Assembly: GCF_000024925.1 (NCBI RefSeq)
Contig: NC_013521.1
Location: 4,092,001 to 4,156,000 of the forward strand
DNA from: Sanguibacter keddieii DSM 10542
Lineage (GTDB): Bacteria; Actinomycetota; Actinomycetes; Actinomycetales; Cellulomonadaceae
Direction of reading: 5' to 3'
DNA: 64,000 nt
Positions within the stretch are counted from its first letter, which is position 1. The number at the start of each line of letters is the position of its first letter. Both the position numbers and the translations under genes were made by a program. The notes under the pieces are model-generated. The model was not told the origin of the DNA, did not search any database, and was given only the letters and a program-made list of their open reading frames with translations. Below, one piece after another: positions 32,969 through 40,791 of this stretch.

Positions 32969-33811
32969 GTGCGCCAGGCAGAGCAGATCACCGACCCGAT
33001 CGCCTACCACGGGGAGGGCCCCGTCTGGTCGCCGTCCTGGGGTGGCCTGCGCTGGGTGGACATGCTCGCGGGCGACCTCCTGACGCTGCGCTCCGACGGC
33101 TCCGTGGACCGGCTCCACGTCGGCGACGTCGCCGCCTTCGCCCGTCCGCGGTCCAACGGCGGCTACGTGGTGGCCGTCGAGCGCGGCATCGCGCTGGCCG
33201 ACGGCCCGGACGACGTCCCGACGCCCCTCGAGCCGCTGTGGGACGACCCCAGCGTCCGCATGAACGAGGGCGGCTGCGACCCGCACGGGAACCTGTACGC
33301 CGGCGGCATGGCCTACGACCAGCGCCCGGGAGGCGCGGGGCTCTACCGGATCACGCCCGAGGGCGACGTGTCGGTGGTCCTCGCCCAGGTGACGGTGTCG
33401 AACGGCCTCGACTTCTCCCCCGAGGGCGACCTCGCCTACTACAACGACACCGCGACCGGCACGACGGACGTCTTCGACGTGGTCGACGGCGAGCTCACGG
33501 GACGGCGCGTCTTCCACAGCTCTGACGGCACCCACGCCGACGGCCTGACCGTCGACTCGGTGGGCAACGTCTGGGTCGCGCTCAACGGCGCGGGCCGCGT
33601 CCGCTGCTACTCACCCCGCGGCACGGTCCTCGAGGAGATCGAGGTCCCCGTGCGCCTCGTGACGGCGGTGACGCTCGGCGGCCCCGACCTCACCGACCTG
33701 TACATCACCACGTCGAAGGAGAACCTCGACGACCCCGAGCCCGAGGCGGGCGCGCTCTTCCGCACGACGGTCGACGTCCCGGGCAAGCCGGTCCTGCCGT
33801 ACCGGGGCTGA
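32969..33811 (+). CDS. SMP-30/gluconolactonase-family lactonase
   Basis: 280 residues of the six-bladed propeller SMP-30/GNL family. Metal-site residues can be placed: E16 in HGEGPVW, an asparagine in VSNGLDFSPEG and an aspartate in GTHADGLTVDS; CDPHGNLYAGGM is the usual blade motif. It hydrolyses sugar lactones; next to uronate dehydrogenase the likely substrate is galactaro- or glucarolactone, giving the aldarate. GTG 32969 with GGAAGG eight bases upstream is the start. The 190-base divergent region would hold both promoters; no clear operator was seen. Confidence 0.87.
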   Translation: MRQAEQITDPIAYHGEGPVWSPSWGGLRWVDMLAGDLLTLRSDGSVDRLHVGDVAAFARPRSNGGYVVAVERGIALADGPDDVPTPLEPLWDDPSVRMNEGGCDPHGNLYAGGMAYDQRPGGAGLYRITPEGDVSVVLAQVTVSNGLDFSPEGDLAYYNDTATGTTDVFDVVDGELTGRRVFHSSDGTHADGLTVDSVGNVWVALNGAGRVRCYSPRGTVLEEIEVPVRLVTAVTLGGPDLTDLYITTSKENLDDPEPEAGALFRTTVDVPGKPVLPYRG

Positions 33812-33905
33812 GGAGCCTGCCTCCACCAGATGCCGACCGCTCGGGTCGGTCGTAGCGTCGAGGAGGCACGCCGGACGGCGGCCCGCTCTCGACGAGGAGA
33901 CCCCC

Positions 33906-34391
33906 ATGAACGACACCTCACCCACCTCTGACGCCCAGAAGATCACGTCGCTGCTGAAGGACTTCCGCTTCGGCATGTTCACGACGCTCGACTCTGGGAA
34001 GCCTGTCGCGCGTCCCTTCACGATCCAGGAGGTCGAGCCCGGTGGAGACCTGTGGTTCCTGGTGTCGAAGCGGTCGTCGGCCGTCCAGCAGCTCGCTGCC
34101 GACTCTCGGGCTGGGGTGGCGCTCAGCTCGAACGACAGCTGGGTGTCGCTCACCGGGACCGCCGAGGTGGTCCACTCGCAGGAGCGTGTCGACAAGTACT
34201 GGAGCCCCGTGGTCGAGGCCTGGTTCCCCGACGGCAAGGAAGACCCGGAGATCACCGTGCTGAAGTTCTCGGCCGACGGCGGCGAGTACTGGGACACCCC
34301 GGGCAGCCGGGTCGCCACGGCCCTCGCCTTCGTCAAGGCGAAGGTCACCGGAGAGCCCCTCGAGGGCGACACGGGGAAGGTCGACCTCTAG
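33906..34391 (+). CDS. pyridoxamine-phosphate-oxidase-like flavin-binding stress protein
   Basis: 161 residues of the general stress protein 26 type (split-barrel flavin-binding fold). Visible blocks are FRFGMFTTLDSGKPVARPFTIQEV, GDLWFLVSKRSSAVQQL, the strand WVSLTGTAEVV and KYWSPVVEAWFPDGKEDPEITVLKF. Members bind FMN or F420 and are often stress-induced; the reaction is unknown. AGGAGAC lies before the ATG. A strong hairpin follows the stop. Confidence 0.9.
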   Translation: MNDTSPTSDAQKITSLLKDFRFGMFTTLDSGKPVARPFTIQEVEPGGDLWFLVSKRSSAVQQLAADSRAGVALSSNDSWVSLTGTAEVVHSQERVDKYWSPVVEAWFPDGKEDPEITVLKFSADGGEYWDTPGSRVATALAFVKAKVTGEPLEGDTGKVDL

Positions 34392-34416
34392 GAACGGTCG
34401 CTCAAGAGATCACCGA

Positions 34417-34462
34417 CCCCGGGACGGGCGGGCGATGACAGCGCCCGCCGTACGTCCCGGGG
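34417..34462 (+). terminator. terminator after the stress protein gene
   Basis: CCCCGGGACG and GGCGGGCG (34417-34434) pair with CGCCCGCC (34442-34449) and CGTCCCGGGG (34453-34462), interrupted by a three-base bulge, 26 bases after the stop. Confidence 0.8.
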
Positions 34463-34590
34463 GAGGACGACCGACTACTCCTGTGGGACTAGTCAGGTCG
34501 CGCGAGGAGCGTCCTTTCGGCTGACGACAGGCGGGTCCACGGACGGCAGGCTGAAGACCAGCAGCGACCGACCCGTCCCGAGGAGCCAGC

Positions 34591-35154
34591 GTGACCGCAC
34601 ACCCCGCGTCCCGGAAGACCCGGCAGCTCGAGCAGACCCGGACCCGAGGGCACCTGCCCGTCAGCTGGACCCTGCTCCTGCACCGTGCACGACTGCTCGC
34701 CTCCTACCTCGACCGCGCCGGCGTCCGACCCGGGGACCGCGTCGTGATCGACGTCCCCGCCGGGCCCGCGCTCACGGCCCTGACCTACGCCTGCTGGCAG
34801 TCCGGGCTGACGGTCGTGGTCTCCGACCCAGGCCTCACGGCACGGGAGCGGACGGCCGGGTTCTCGCTCGCCGCCCCTGCCGCCGTCGTGGCGACCTCGT
34901 CCGGGCTCCGCGGGTCGCGCTCGATCCCGTCCGTCCGCGTGCGCGTCGCGGCCGAGCCGCTGACCGTCGTGGCCCGAGCCGTGCTGCACACCGGGTGGGA
35001 CCAGCACGAGCTGGTCGGCGGGACGCCAGAGCAGGACGACACGGCGCAGCACGCCCCGCTCGAGGCAGCGGTCGTCGTCGGCCAGGACGACGAGGGCCGG
35101 CCGAGCGCGACCGCCTACAGCCACGCCGACCTCGTCGGGCTCGCGGCGGCCTGA
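34591..35154 (+). CDS. truncated adenylate-forming (AMP-binding) N-terminal subdomain
   Basis: 187 residues. The body aligns with the start of acyl-CoA synthetase-type enzymes and particularly with the OleC part of oleBC in this window: PVSWTLLLHRARLLASYLDRAGVRPGDRVVI and ALTYACWQSGLTVVVSDPGL match the OleC segments SVSWRLLSRRVDEIAAGLLALG and LYACLRVGAVVVVADAGL. At the place of the P-loop (LFTSGSTG...GVVYTHGQL in OleC) it has VVGQDDEGRPSATAYSHADL and then stops, so the ATP-binding loop and the whole catalytic half are missing. It cannot act as a ligase alone. It may be a decayed gene or a repurposed substrate-binding fragment. GTG 34591 has GAGGAG seven bases before. Confidence 0.7.
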   Translation: MTAHPASRKTRQLEQTRTRGHLPVSWTLLLHRARLLASYLDRAGVRPGDRVVIDVPAGPALTALTYACWQSGLTVVVSDPGLTARERTAGFSLAAPAAVVATSSGLRGSRSIPSVRVRVAAEPLTVVARAVLHTGWDQHELVGGTPEQDDTAQHAPLEAAVVVGQDDEGRPSATAYSHADLVGLAAA

Positions 35155-35194
35155 CGGGCCACGCGACCCGACGGACTGCCTGGCGTCAGAGCGC

Positions 35195-35276
35195 CAGGGC
35201 TCAGGGCTCAGGGCTCAGGGCTCAGGGCTCAGGGCTCAGGGCTCAGGGCTCAGGGCTCAGGGCTCAGGGCTCAGGG
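35195..35276. repeat. heptanucleotide tandem repeat (CAGGGCT), 11.7 copies
   Basis: Eleven perfect copies of CAGGGCT run from 35195 to 35271, followed by a partial CAGGG. The array lies between the convergent ends of the truncated AMP-binding gene and the response regulator gene, ending 15 bases from the latter's stop. The plus strand is open in all frames across it; the minus strand (TGAGCCC units) has a stop in every frame every 21 bases. Perfect identity points to recent slippage. Confidence 0.97.
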
Positions 35277-35290
35277 GCAGGCTCCGCGCC

Positions 35291-35959
35291 TCACGGCCGC
35301 ACGCGCGGCAGCCCCGCGTCGTACGCGAAGACGACCAGCTGGGCGCGGTCGCGGGCGCCCGTCTTCATCATGGCGCGGTTCACGTGCGTCTTGACCGTGG
35401 CCGGGCTGATGAACAGGTGCTGGCCGATCTCCGTGTTGGAGAGCCCACCGGCGACCAGCGAGGTGATCTCGCGCTCGCGCTCGGTGAGGTCGGACATCCC
35501 GTGCACCACCGCGGGAGGCTCCGGTTCTGGCTCCTGCACCACGCGCTCGATGAGCGAGCGGGTCGCGGCGGGCGAGAGCAGCTGCTCCCCCTCGGCGACG
35601 GTCCGCACCGCGTCGATCAGCGCCGCAGGGTCGACGCCCTTGCCGAGGAACCCGCTCGCCCCGGCGCGGAGCGCGGCCACCACGAGCTCGTCGGTCTCGA
35701 AGGTGGTGAGGACGAGCACCTTGACGCCCGCGAGCGCGTCGTCGGCGCAGATCTGACGGGTGGCCTCGATGCCGTCCGTGCCAGGCATGCGGATGTCCAT
35801 GAGGACGAGGTCGGCCTGGGCAGACCGGGCGAGACGCACGGCCTCGGCGCCGTCGGCGGCCTCTCCGACCACGGTGATGTCGGGGACGGAGTCGAGCAGC
35901 AGGCGGAAGGTGCCGCGCAGGAGGGCCTGGTCGTCGGCGAGCAGCACGCGGATGGTCAT
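35291..35959 (-). CDS. NarL/LuxR-type response regulator
   Basis: 222 residues. The receiver domain has the acid pair D9-D10, the phosphorylation site D55 in VLMDIRMPG, threonine in VLTTF and the lysine in FLGKG. The C-terminal LuxR helix-turn-helix reads LTEREREITSLVAGGLSNTEIGQ...SPATVKTHVNR (about 158-200). Its ATG overlaps the stop of the sensor kinase (35956-35959), so the two form a two-component system. Target genes are unknown. Stop lies next to the CAGGGCT array. Confidence 0.95.
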   Translation of the reverse strand: MTIRVLLADDQALLRGTFRLLLDSVPDITVVGEAADGAEAVRLARSAQADLVLMDIRMPGTDGIEATRQICADDALAGVKVLVLTTFETDELVVAALRAGASGFLGKGVDPAALIDAVRTVAEGEQLLSPAATRSLIERVVQEPEPEPPAVVHGMSDLTEREREITSLVAGGLSNTEIGQHLFISPATVKTHVNRAMMKTGARDRAQLVVFAYDAGLPRVRP

Positions 35960-37281
35960 GGGAGGGGTCCTTCGTCTGCGGGGACAGGGGTGTCGGTGGG
36001 GCCGGGCGGTGCGTCCGGCGGGGCGCCGGGGCCCGAGGGTGTCTGCCTGCCGGCGGGCAGGGTCGCGACGACCTCGAAGCGGTCGTCGGCGATCTCGCCG
36101 ACGCGGAGCCCTCCCCCTGCGGCGAGGGCGCGCTCGCGCATGCCGATGAGCCCGTGCCCCGTCCCCGGTGCGGACGGGCGCCGCGGGTCACCCGGGACCG
36201 CGGTGTTGACCACCCGGACCCGGACACCCGCCTCGGACCAGGCGAGGTGGACCTCGACCGGCATCCCGGGTGCGTGCTTGGCGGCGTTGGTGAGCGCCTC
36301 CTGGACGATCCGGTAGGCCGCGAGGTCGGCGTGCTGGTCCAGCTGGCCGGGTGCTCCCGAGCTCCGGACCTCGACGCCGTGGCCGGCCGACCTGTGCGAC
36401 GCGACGAGCTCGTCGAGGGCGGCGACACCCGGGACGGGGCGCATCGTGGCACCCGGGTCGTCGCCCTCGCCCGGGGCCGGACCGGCGCCCTCCCCGGCCT
36501 GCGACCCGTCGACGCCGTCGTACCGGAGGAGGCCGATCGTGGCGCGCAGCTCGTCGATGGCGCGGCTGGTGTGCTGGGTGATGCCGCGCAGCGCCTCGGC
36601 GGCCGCCTCCGGCCGAGAGGCCAGCAGGTACTCGGCGACGCCTGCCTGGGCGTTGACGAGCGTGAGGTTGTGGGCGAGGACGTCGTGCAGCTCGCGCGCG
36701 ATCCGCAGGCGCTCTCCCATCACGGCCTCCCCGGTCTCGCGCTCACGCTGCCGGACCAGTCGCTCGGCGGTGTCGCGCCTGCTGGCGGTGAGCACGCCGA
36801 AGGCGGCGGCGTTCATGACGAGGTAGAACACGACGAGGTCGGTGAGGGCGGTGGGTCGCCCGTGCGCGAGGAGCCCGGTGACCATGAGCACGCCCCCGGC
36901 GACGGCGGCGGATCCCCAGCCGACCCGTCGTGGGGTCCGGGCCGCGACCGTCCAGGCGGCGAGCATCGTGCCGAGCGGGACGGGCTGGAACGCTCCCATC
37001 CCCTCGGTCCGCGCCGCCACGAGCTCCGGGACGGCGAGGAACACGAGCATGCACACCTCGACCCCCACCACCACGGCCAGGACGAGCAGCGGGCGCAGGG
37101 TCCGGAAGGCGAGGGCGGTGCAGGACAGCACGAGGAGCGCGACGAGCGCGGTGCTCGGCGTCTGCCACGTCCCGGTGCGGACGCCGGCGGTGGTGTACAT
37201 GGCCGCGAGCGCGGCGAAGGTCACGCACCAGGTGGCGACCGACGGTCGGGACCGGCGCTCGACGTCGGCGAGGCGGGGCAT
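35956..37281 (-). CDS. sensor histidine kinase (NarX/DesK-type, HisKA_3)
   Basis: 441 residues. About five or six membrane segments fill residues 15-165 with almost no extracellular loop, so it probably senses something in the membrane. The dimerisation box RIARELHDVLAHN puts the phosphorylated histidine at 199, followed by the HATPase_c domain with QEALTNAAKHA (N box) and GHGLIGMRERA. An insert rich in Gly/Pro/Asp (about 262-285) separates them, and the C-terminal 40 residues are Pro-rich. GAGGTG lies about six bases before ATG 37281. It overlaps its response regulator by four bases. Confidence 0.94.
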   Translation of the reverse strand: MPRLADVERRSRPSVATWCVTFAALAAMYTTAGVRTGTWQTPSTALVALLVLSCTALAFRTLRPLLVLAVVVGVEVCMLVFLAVPELVAARTEGMGAFQPVPLGTMLAAWTVAARTPRRVGWGSAAVAGGVLMVTGLLAHGRPTALTDLVVFYLVMNAAAFGVLTASRRDTAERLVRQRERETGEAVMGERLRIARELHDVLAHNLTLVNAQAGVAEYLLASRPEAAAEALRGITQHTSRAIDELRATIGLLRYDGVDGSQAGEGAGPAPGEGDDPGATMRPVPGVAALDELVASHRSAGHGVEVRSSGAPGQLDQHADLAAYRIVQEALTNAAKHAPGMPVEVHLAWSEAGVRVRVVNTAVPGDPRRPSAPGTGHGLIGMRERALAAGGGLRVGEIADDRFEVVATLPAGRQTPSGPGAPPDAPPGPTDTPVPADEGPLP

Positions 37282-37502
37282 CGGAGCACCTCTCTCGGTC
37301 GGGTCGGTCGTCGGTCTCAGGTCGTCGGTCCAGGTGCAGGGCCCAGGTCGCGCGCGGCCGGCCGCCGGGGTGCGGTCCGGTCGCAGGACCACTGTCTCAG
37401 GTGGGGAGGCCCGCGGTCGTGGTCTGGGCGGTGCAGACCGGGTACCGCAGACGCGGTAGACGCGGCCGCCGTCTCACCGCCGCCCTCAGGCAGCACCCAG
37501 CG

Positions 37503-37521
37503 GGCTTCAGGGTGGCTTCAG
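37503..37521. promoter_or_regulatory. 11-base-period direct repeat in the kinase/dedA gap
   Basis: GGCTTCAG occurs at 37503-37510 and 37514-37521, a period of one helical turn, as in many response-regulator binding sites. It stands in the 367-base divergent gap (37282-37648) between the sensor kinase and dedA. CACCATGGTG, a perfect palindrome, follows at about 37533-37542. I see no gene or terminator in the gap. Confidence 0.35.
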
Positions 37522-37648
37522 CAAGCATCGTCCACCATGGTGCGGTGACGAGCCCCAGCACGCTCTCGAGCCCGTCCCCGGACGCGCCCCACCACCGTGC
37601 CCGCGCGCCGCGACGGCGACGCACCGGCGACCCGCAGGAGAGGCACCG

Positions 37649-38374
37649 ATGACCACCGCAGCACCGACCGACCACGGCTTCACCGGCCTCACCGGGTGGG
37701 CCGCGGACCTGCTGCTGTCCGTGGGGGACGTCGGGATCGGCCTGCTGGTCCTGGTCGAGGTGGTGGTCCCGCCGATCCCGAGCGAGGCGATCCTGCCGTT
37801 CGCCGGGTACCTCACGCAGACCGGGTCGCTGAGCCTCGTCGGGCTGATCGTGTGGAGCACGGTCGGCGCGTGGCTCGGCGGGCTCGTGTACTACGCCGCG
37901 GGCAGGGCCCTCGGGATGGAGCGCGCCGTCCGGATGGTCGCCGCGACGCGCCTGATCACCCGCGAGGACCTCGACCGTGGCGTCACGTGGTTCGAGCGGC
38001 ACGGCCGTCCGTCCGTGCTCTTCGGCCGCATGATCCCCGGTGTGCGGTCCGTGATCTCGATCCCTGCGGGAGCCGCGCGGATGGGTGTCGTCACCTTCAG
38101 CGTCCTCACGCTGGTCGGCAGCGGGCTGTGGAACGGGATGCTCATCGGCGTGGGCGCGGCCCTCGGGACCGAGCACGAGCGTCTCGAGCAGTACCTGGGC
38201 CACCTCGACCTCGTCGTCTACGGCGCGCTCGGCGTCGCGGTCGCCGTGCTCGTCGGCCGGCGGGTCCACGAGGCCCGCGCCGCGCGGTCTGCGACCAGGT
38301 CGTCGCAGGCCTCACCCCCTCCCCCCTCCTCCCCCTCCACCTCGTCCACCCCCTCGAGAGGAACGTCGTCATGA
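37649..38374 (+). CDS. DedA/VTT-family membrane protein
   Basis: 241 residues. VEVVVPPIPSEAILPFAGYL, the GAWLGGLVYYAAGRALG helix and the re-entrant FERHGRPSVLFGRMIPGVRSVISIPAG are the classical DedA/VTT motifs; GRMIPGVR carries the conserved arginine. DedA proteins are lipid scramblase-like transporters, e.g. of the undecaprenyl-phosphate or phospholipid kind. The C-terminus (about 205-241) is a low-complexity Ser/Pro/Thr tail. The stop overlaps the next gene's ATG by four bases. GGAG is located before ATG 37649. Confidence 0.93.
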   Translation: MTTAAPTDHGFTGLTGWAADLLLSVGDVGIGLLVLVEVVVPPIPSEAILPFAGYLTQTGSLSLVGLIVWSTVGAWLGGLVYYAAGRALGMERAVRMVAATRLITREDLDRGVTWFERHGRPSVLFGRMIPGVRSVISIPAGAARMGVVTFSVLTLVGSGLWNGMLIGVGAALGTEHERLEQYLGHLDLVVYGALGVAVAVLVGRRVHEARAARSATRSSQASPPPPSSPSTSSTPSRGTSS

Positions 38375-39351
38375 GCATGGTCTCCAAGCTGGCCCGCATG
38401 GCCCAGAAGAAGCTCGCCCAGCAGGGGTCCGGGTCCAGCACCTCGGGCTCGGGGCAGACCGACTGGAAGGCGCTGGTCCGCACCGCGTCCGACGCGATCA
38501 CCGGTGACGGCAAGAACGGTCGGCCCGGTCAGGGCGGCACCGGCGCGACCGGCGGCTACGGCGGCCAGCGCGGCCCCAGCAGTGGGGGCGGACAGCGCGG
38601 CTCCGACAGCCAGCGCGGCTACGACGTACAGGGTGGCTACGACCGCCGGGGCGGGCACGCCCCGACGTCTGCGGGTCCCGCGCGCCCGGGCTCGCACGAC
38701 GCGCCGCAGCAGACCCGTCGCGCCCCGAGCGGCAGCCAGACGGACCGTGCGGCCGTCGCGCGGTACGACTACCTGCTGCAGACCGCCGACCCGCACCAGG
38801 TGGAGCAGGTGCACCGCGAGGCCTTCGAGCGCCTCACGCCGGCGCAGCGGTCGCTGGTCGAGGCCCGGATGCAGGAGGAGCTGCCGCAGGGCGAGCGTCC
38901 GCGCTCGTCGTCGCCGGACGACCTCGCGCGGGCCGCGGCCCGCACCGAGGCTCGCGAGCCTGGCCTGCTCAAGGGGCTGCTGGCACGGGTCGGGACCCGT
39001 GACCCTCGGGGCGGGGGCTCGTCGGGCGGGCTCGGCCGGGGTGCGGCTGTCGGCGGCGCCGCGGCTGCCGGGCTCGCGGCCGGCGGGCTGCTCACGGTGG
39101 TCGCCGGTGGTGCGGTGCTCAGCTCCGTCGCCGGTCCGCTGCTCGAGCAGGCCGTGGGGGCGGGCGTCGACTTCGAGGCGATCGCCGGTGGCGTCGACCT
39201 CGAGGGCATCGCGTCCGGGTTCGACATCACCGGTGGCGTCGACGAGCTCGCGAACGGCGCAGGCGAGGCCGTCTCGGGCTTCGGCGAGCAGATCAAGGAC
39301 CTCGGCTCCGGCTTCGGCATCCCGGGGCTCGACGACCTCCTCGGTCGCTGA
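38371..39351 (+). CDS. uncharacterised Gly/Gln-rich protein coupled to DedA
   Basis: 326 residues. The start ATG 38371 overlaps the dedA stop as ATGA. The N-terminus is basic and helical (MSMVSKLARMAQKKLAQQ), then a Gly/Arg/Gln-rich low-complexity stretch (about 50-125), a conserved-looking helical block TADPHQVEQVHREAFERLTPAQRSLVEARMQEELP (about 138-172), an Ala/Gly-rich hydrophobic segment (about 220-255) and a repeating tail with AIAGGVDLEGIASGFDITGGVDE. I do not recognise a function; similar actinobacterial proteins are sometimes mislabelled as cation-transporting ATPases. Translational coupling suggests a role with DedA at the membrane. Confidence 0.75.
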   Translation: MSMVSKLARMAQKKLAQQGSGSSTSGSGQTDWKALVRTASDAITGDGKNGRPGQGGTGATGGYGGQRGPSSGGGQRGSDSQRGYDVQGGYDRRGGHAPTSAGPARPGSHDAPQQTRRAPSGSQTDRAAVARYDYLLQTADPHQVEQVHREAFERLTPAQRSLVEARMQEELPQGERPRSSSPDDLARAAARTEAREPGLLKGLLARVGTRDPRGGGSSGGLGRGAAVGGAAAAGLAAGGLLTVVAGGAVLSSVAGPLLEQAVGAGVDFEAIAGGVDLEGIASGFDITGGVDELANGAGEAVSGFGEQIKDLGSGFGIPGLDDLLGR

Positions 39352-39402
39352 CAGAGGCGTCACCCAGACGTGTCGACTCTCACCAGGGACGCCACGGGTC
39401 GT

Positions 39403-39436
39403 CATGGCACCGCCCGCTAGAGTGGGCGGTGCCATG
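39403..39436 (+). promoter_or_regulatory. perfect hairpin enclosing the promoter and start of the HEAT-repeat gene
   Basis: CATGGCACCGCCC (39403-39415) pairs perfectly with 39424-39436 around an eight-base loop. The right arm includes the ATG at 39434 and the loop includes TAGAGT (39418-39423), a good -10 hexamer ten bases before the start. It may be an operator dyad over a near-leaderless promoter. Confidence 0.6.
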
Positions 39437-39988
39437 GACAACAGACTCAGCCCGAACCCCGCCATCCCCCTCGACCTCCCGACGGGTGAGCGCATCGCCG
39501 CCGCCGTCGCGCACTACGGCGAGCAGACGGTCGCGCTCAACGCCCTCGCGCTCCTGCGCGGCGAGAACGCGGGCAAGGACTTCCTGCTCTACGCCGGGGG
39601 GCGCCACGGGCTCGGCATCCTCGACGGCGCGCCGACGCTGTACTGGCCTGCGCTCTGGGGCGCACGCACGCTGCTGTACGTCTGGGACGACTCGGCGGCG
39701 TCGGACGTCGTCGCCGCCCTGGGCGACCAGGCCTGGCGCGTGCGCGAGATGTGCGCACGGGTGGTCCTCGAGCGTGACGTCCCGGCCGTGCAGGAGCTGG
39801 TCGCCCTGACGTCCGACAAGAACGCGCGCGTCCGCGCCGCAGCGCTGCGTGCACTCGCGGCCCAGGGCACCGCGGAGCACCAGGCGGTCATCGCGCGTCG
39901 CTTCAGCGACCCCGACAAGTCGGTGCGCCCGGTCGCCCAGCAGGCTCGCGACACCCTCGCCGCCCGGCTGAGCGCCACCTCCGAGTAG
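39434..39988 (+). CDS. HEAT-repeat domain protein
   Basis: 184 residues. The C-terminal half has HEAT/PBS-lyase-type repeats: DQAWRVREMCARVVLERD, DKNARVRAAALRALAAQG and DPDKSVRPVAQQARDTLAARL. The N-terminal half (AVAHYGEQTVALNALALLRG...DFLLYAGGRHGLGILDG) matches a small actinobacterial family of unknown function. The ATG at 39434 is fixed by the gene's similarity and by the -10-like hexamer just before. Possibly a scaffold or regulator of protein complexes. Convergent with the TetR gene downstream. Confidence 0.8.
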   Translation: MDNRLSPNPAIPLDLPTGERIAAAVAHYGEQTVALNALALLRGENAGKDFLLYAGGRHGLGILDGAPTLYWPALWGARTLLYVWDDSAASDVVAALGDQAWRVREMCARVVLERDVPAVQELVALTSDKNARVRAAALRALAAQGTAEHQAVIARRFSDPDKSVRPVAQQARDTLAARLSATSE

Positions 39989-40081
39989 GACCTGCCGGGC
40001 CCGCTCCGAGCAGAGACGACCCAGCCCGGCCCGCTGCGGGCAGAGCCGGCCAGGCCCGCGAAGTCGCTCCCGCGCCCTGAC

Positions 40082-40681
40082 TCAGGGCAGCAGCAGCCGC
40101 ACCTGCTGCGCGACGCCGGCGAGGATCTCGTCGACCGTGCGGTCTGCGGTGAGCGTGGGCGCCATCGCGAGGAACATGATCCCGGAGACGACGGCCGCAC
40201 GGGCGCTGGCGTCGTCGTCCGACGTCCTGTCGTCACGGCCCAGCACCGCGGCGACCGCGGCCTCGGTGCGGGCGTTGAGCTCGAGCGCCTCGCGGTGGTG
40301 CGGCTCCTCGGGGTCGCCGAACACCATCTCGCGCAGGTAGGTCCGGCCGTTGTCGACCTGCTTGCGGTTGCACTCGACGACGGGCCGGAGGATCGCCAGG
40401 ACCGCGTCGAGCGGGTCGTCGAGGCCTGCGGCGGCCTCGGTCCCGCGGACGAGGGCGTCCGTGTAGGTGGAGTTCTGCACGAGGAGCAGCAGCTCCCCCT
40501 TGTTCTTGGCGTAGAGGAACAGCGTGCCGGTGCCGATGTCGGCGGCGTCCGCGATCTCCTGGGTGGTGACCTCGTCGACCCCGCGCTCGGCGAAGAGGCG
40601 GCTCGCGGCCTCGGTGATGCGCCGGAGCTTCTCCTGCTTGTTGCGCTCGCGCCGACCGGGCTGCTGCGGCTCGGATGACAT
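40082..40681 (-). CDS. TetR-family repressor of the adjacent enoate reductase operon
   Basis: 199 residues with a standard N-terminal helix-turn-helix: GRRERNKQEKLRRITEAASRLFAERGVDEVTTQEIADAADIGTGTLFLYAKNKGELL (about 9-65). It is a clear paralogue of the TetR at 49006-49644, also in the ligand domain (LRPVVECNRKQVDNGRTYLREMVFGDPEEPHHREALELNAR). It is divergent from the OYE gene, and a dyad similar to that before its paralogue lies in the shared promoter region. Likely represses the OYE/SDR operon and itself. Confidence 0.9.
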   Translation of the reverse strand: MSSEPQQPGRRERNKQEKLRRITEAASRLFAERGVDEVTTQEIADAADIGTGTLFLYAKNKGELLLLVQNSTYTDALVRGTEAAAGLDDPLDAVLAILRPVVECNRKQVDNGRTYLREMVFGDPEEPHHREALELNARTEAAVAAVLGRDDRTSDDDASARAAVVSGIMFLAMAPTLTADRTVDEILAGVAQQVRLLLP

Positions 40682-40711
40682 GAGGAGTCCTTCGGGAATA
40701 GATGTTGATTG

Positions 40712-40727
40712 CGCTCAGTTATGAGCG
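40712..40727. promoter_or_regulatory. TetR operator, CGCTCA-N4-TGAGCG
   Basis: CGCTCA (40712-40717), GTTA, TGAGCG (40722-40727) is a perfect dyad in the 110-base region between the TetR and OYE genes. The broader sequence from GCGCTCAGT resembles the minus strand at 48963-48979, upstream of the paralogous TetR. Confidence 0.7.
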
Positions 40728-40791
40728 TAGTCGCTACAGGCTCTGCTCGGAAGCGACCGCCATCATCCCACGACCTCACGAAGGACCCCCC

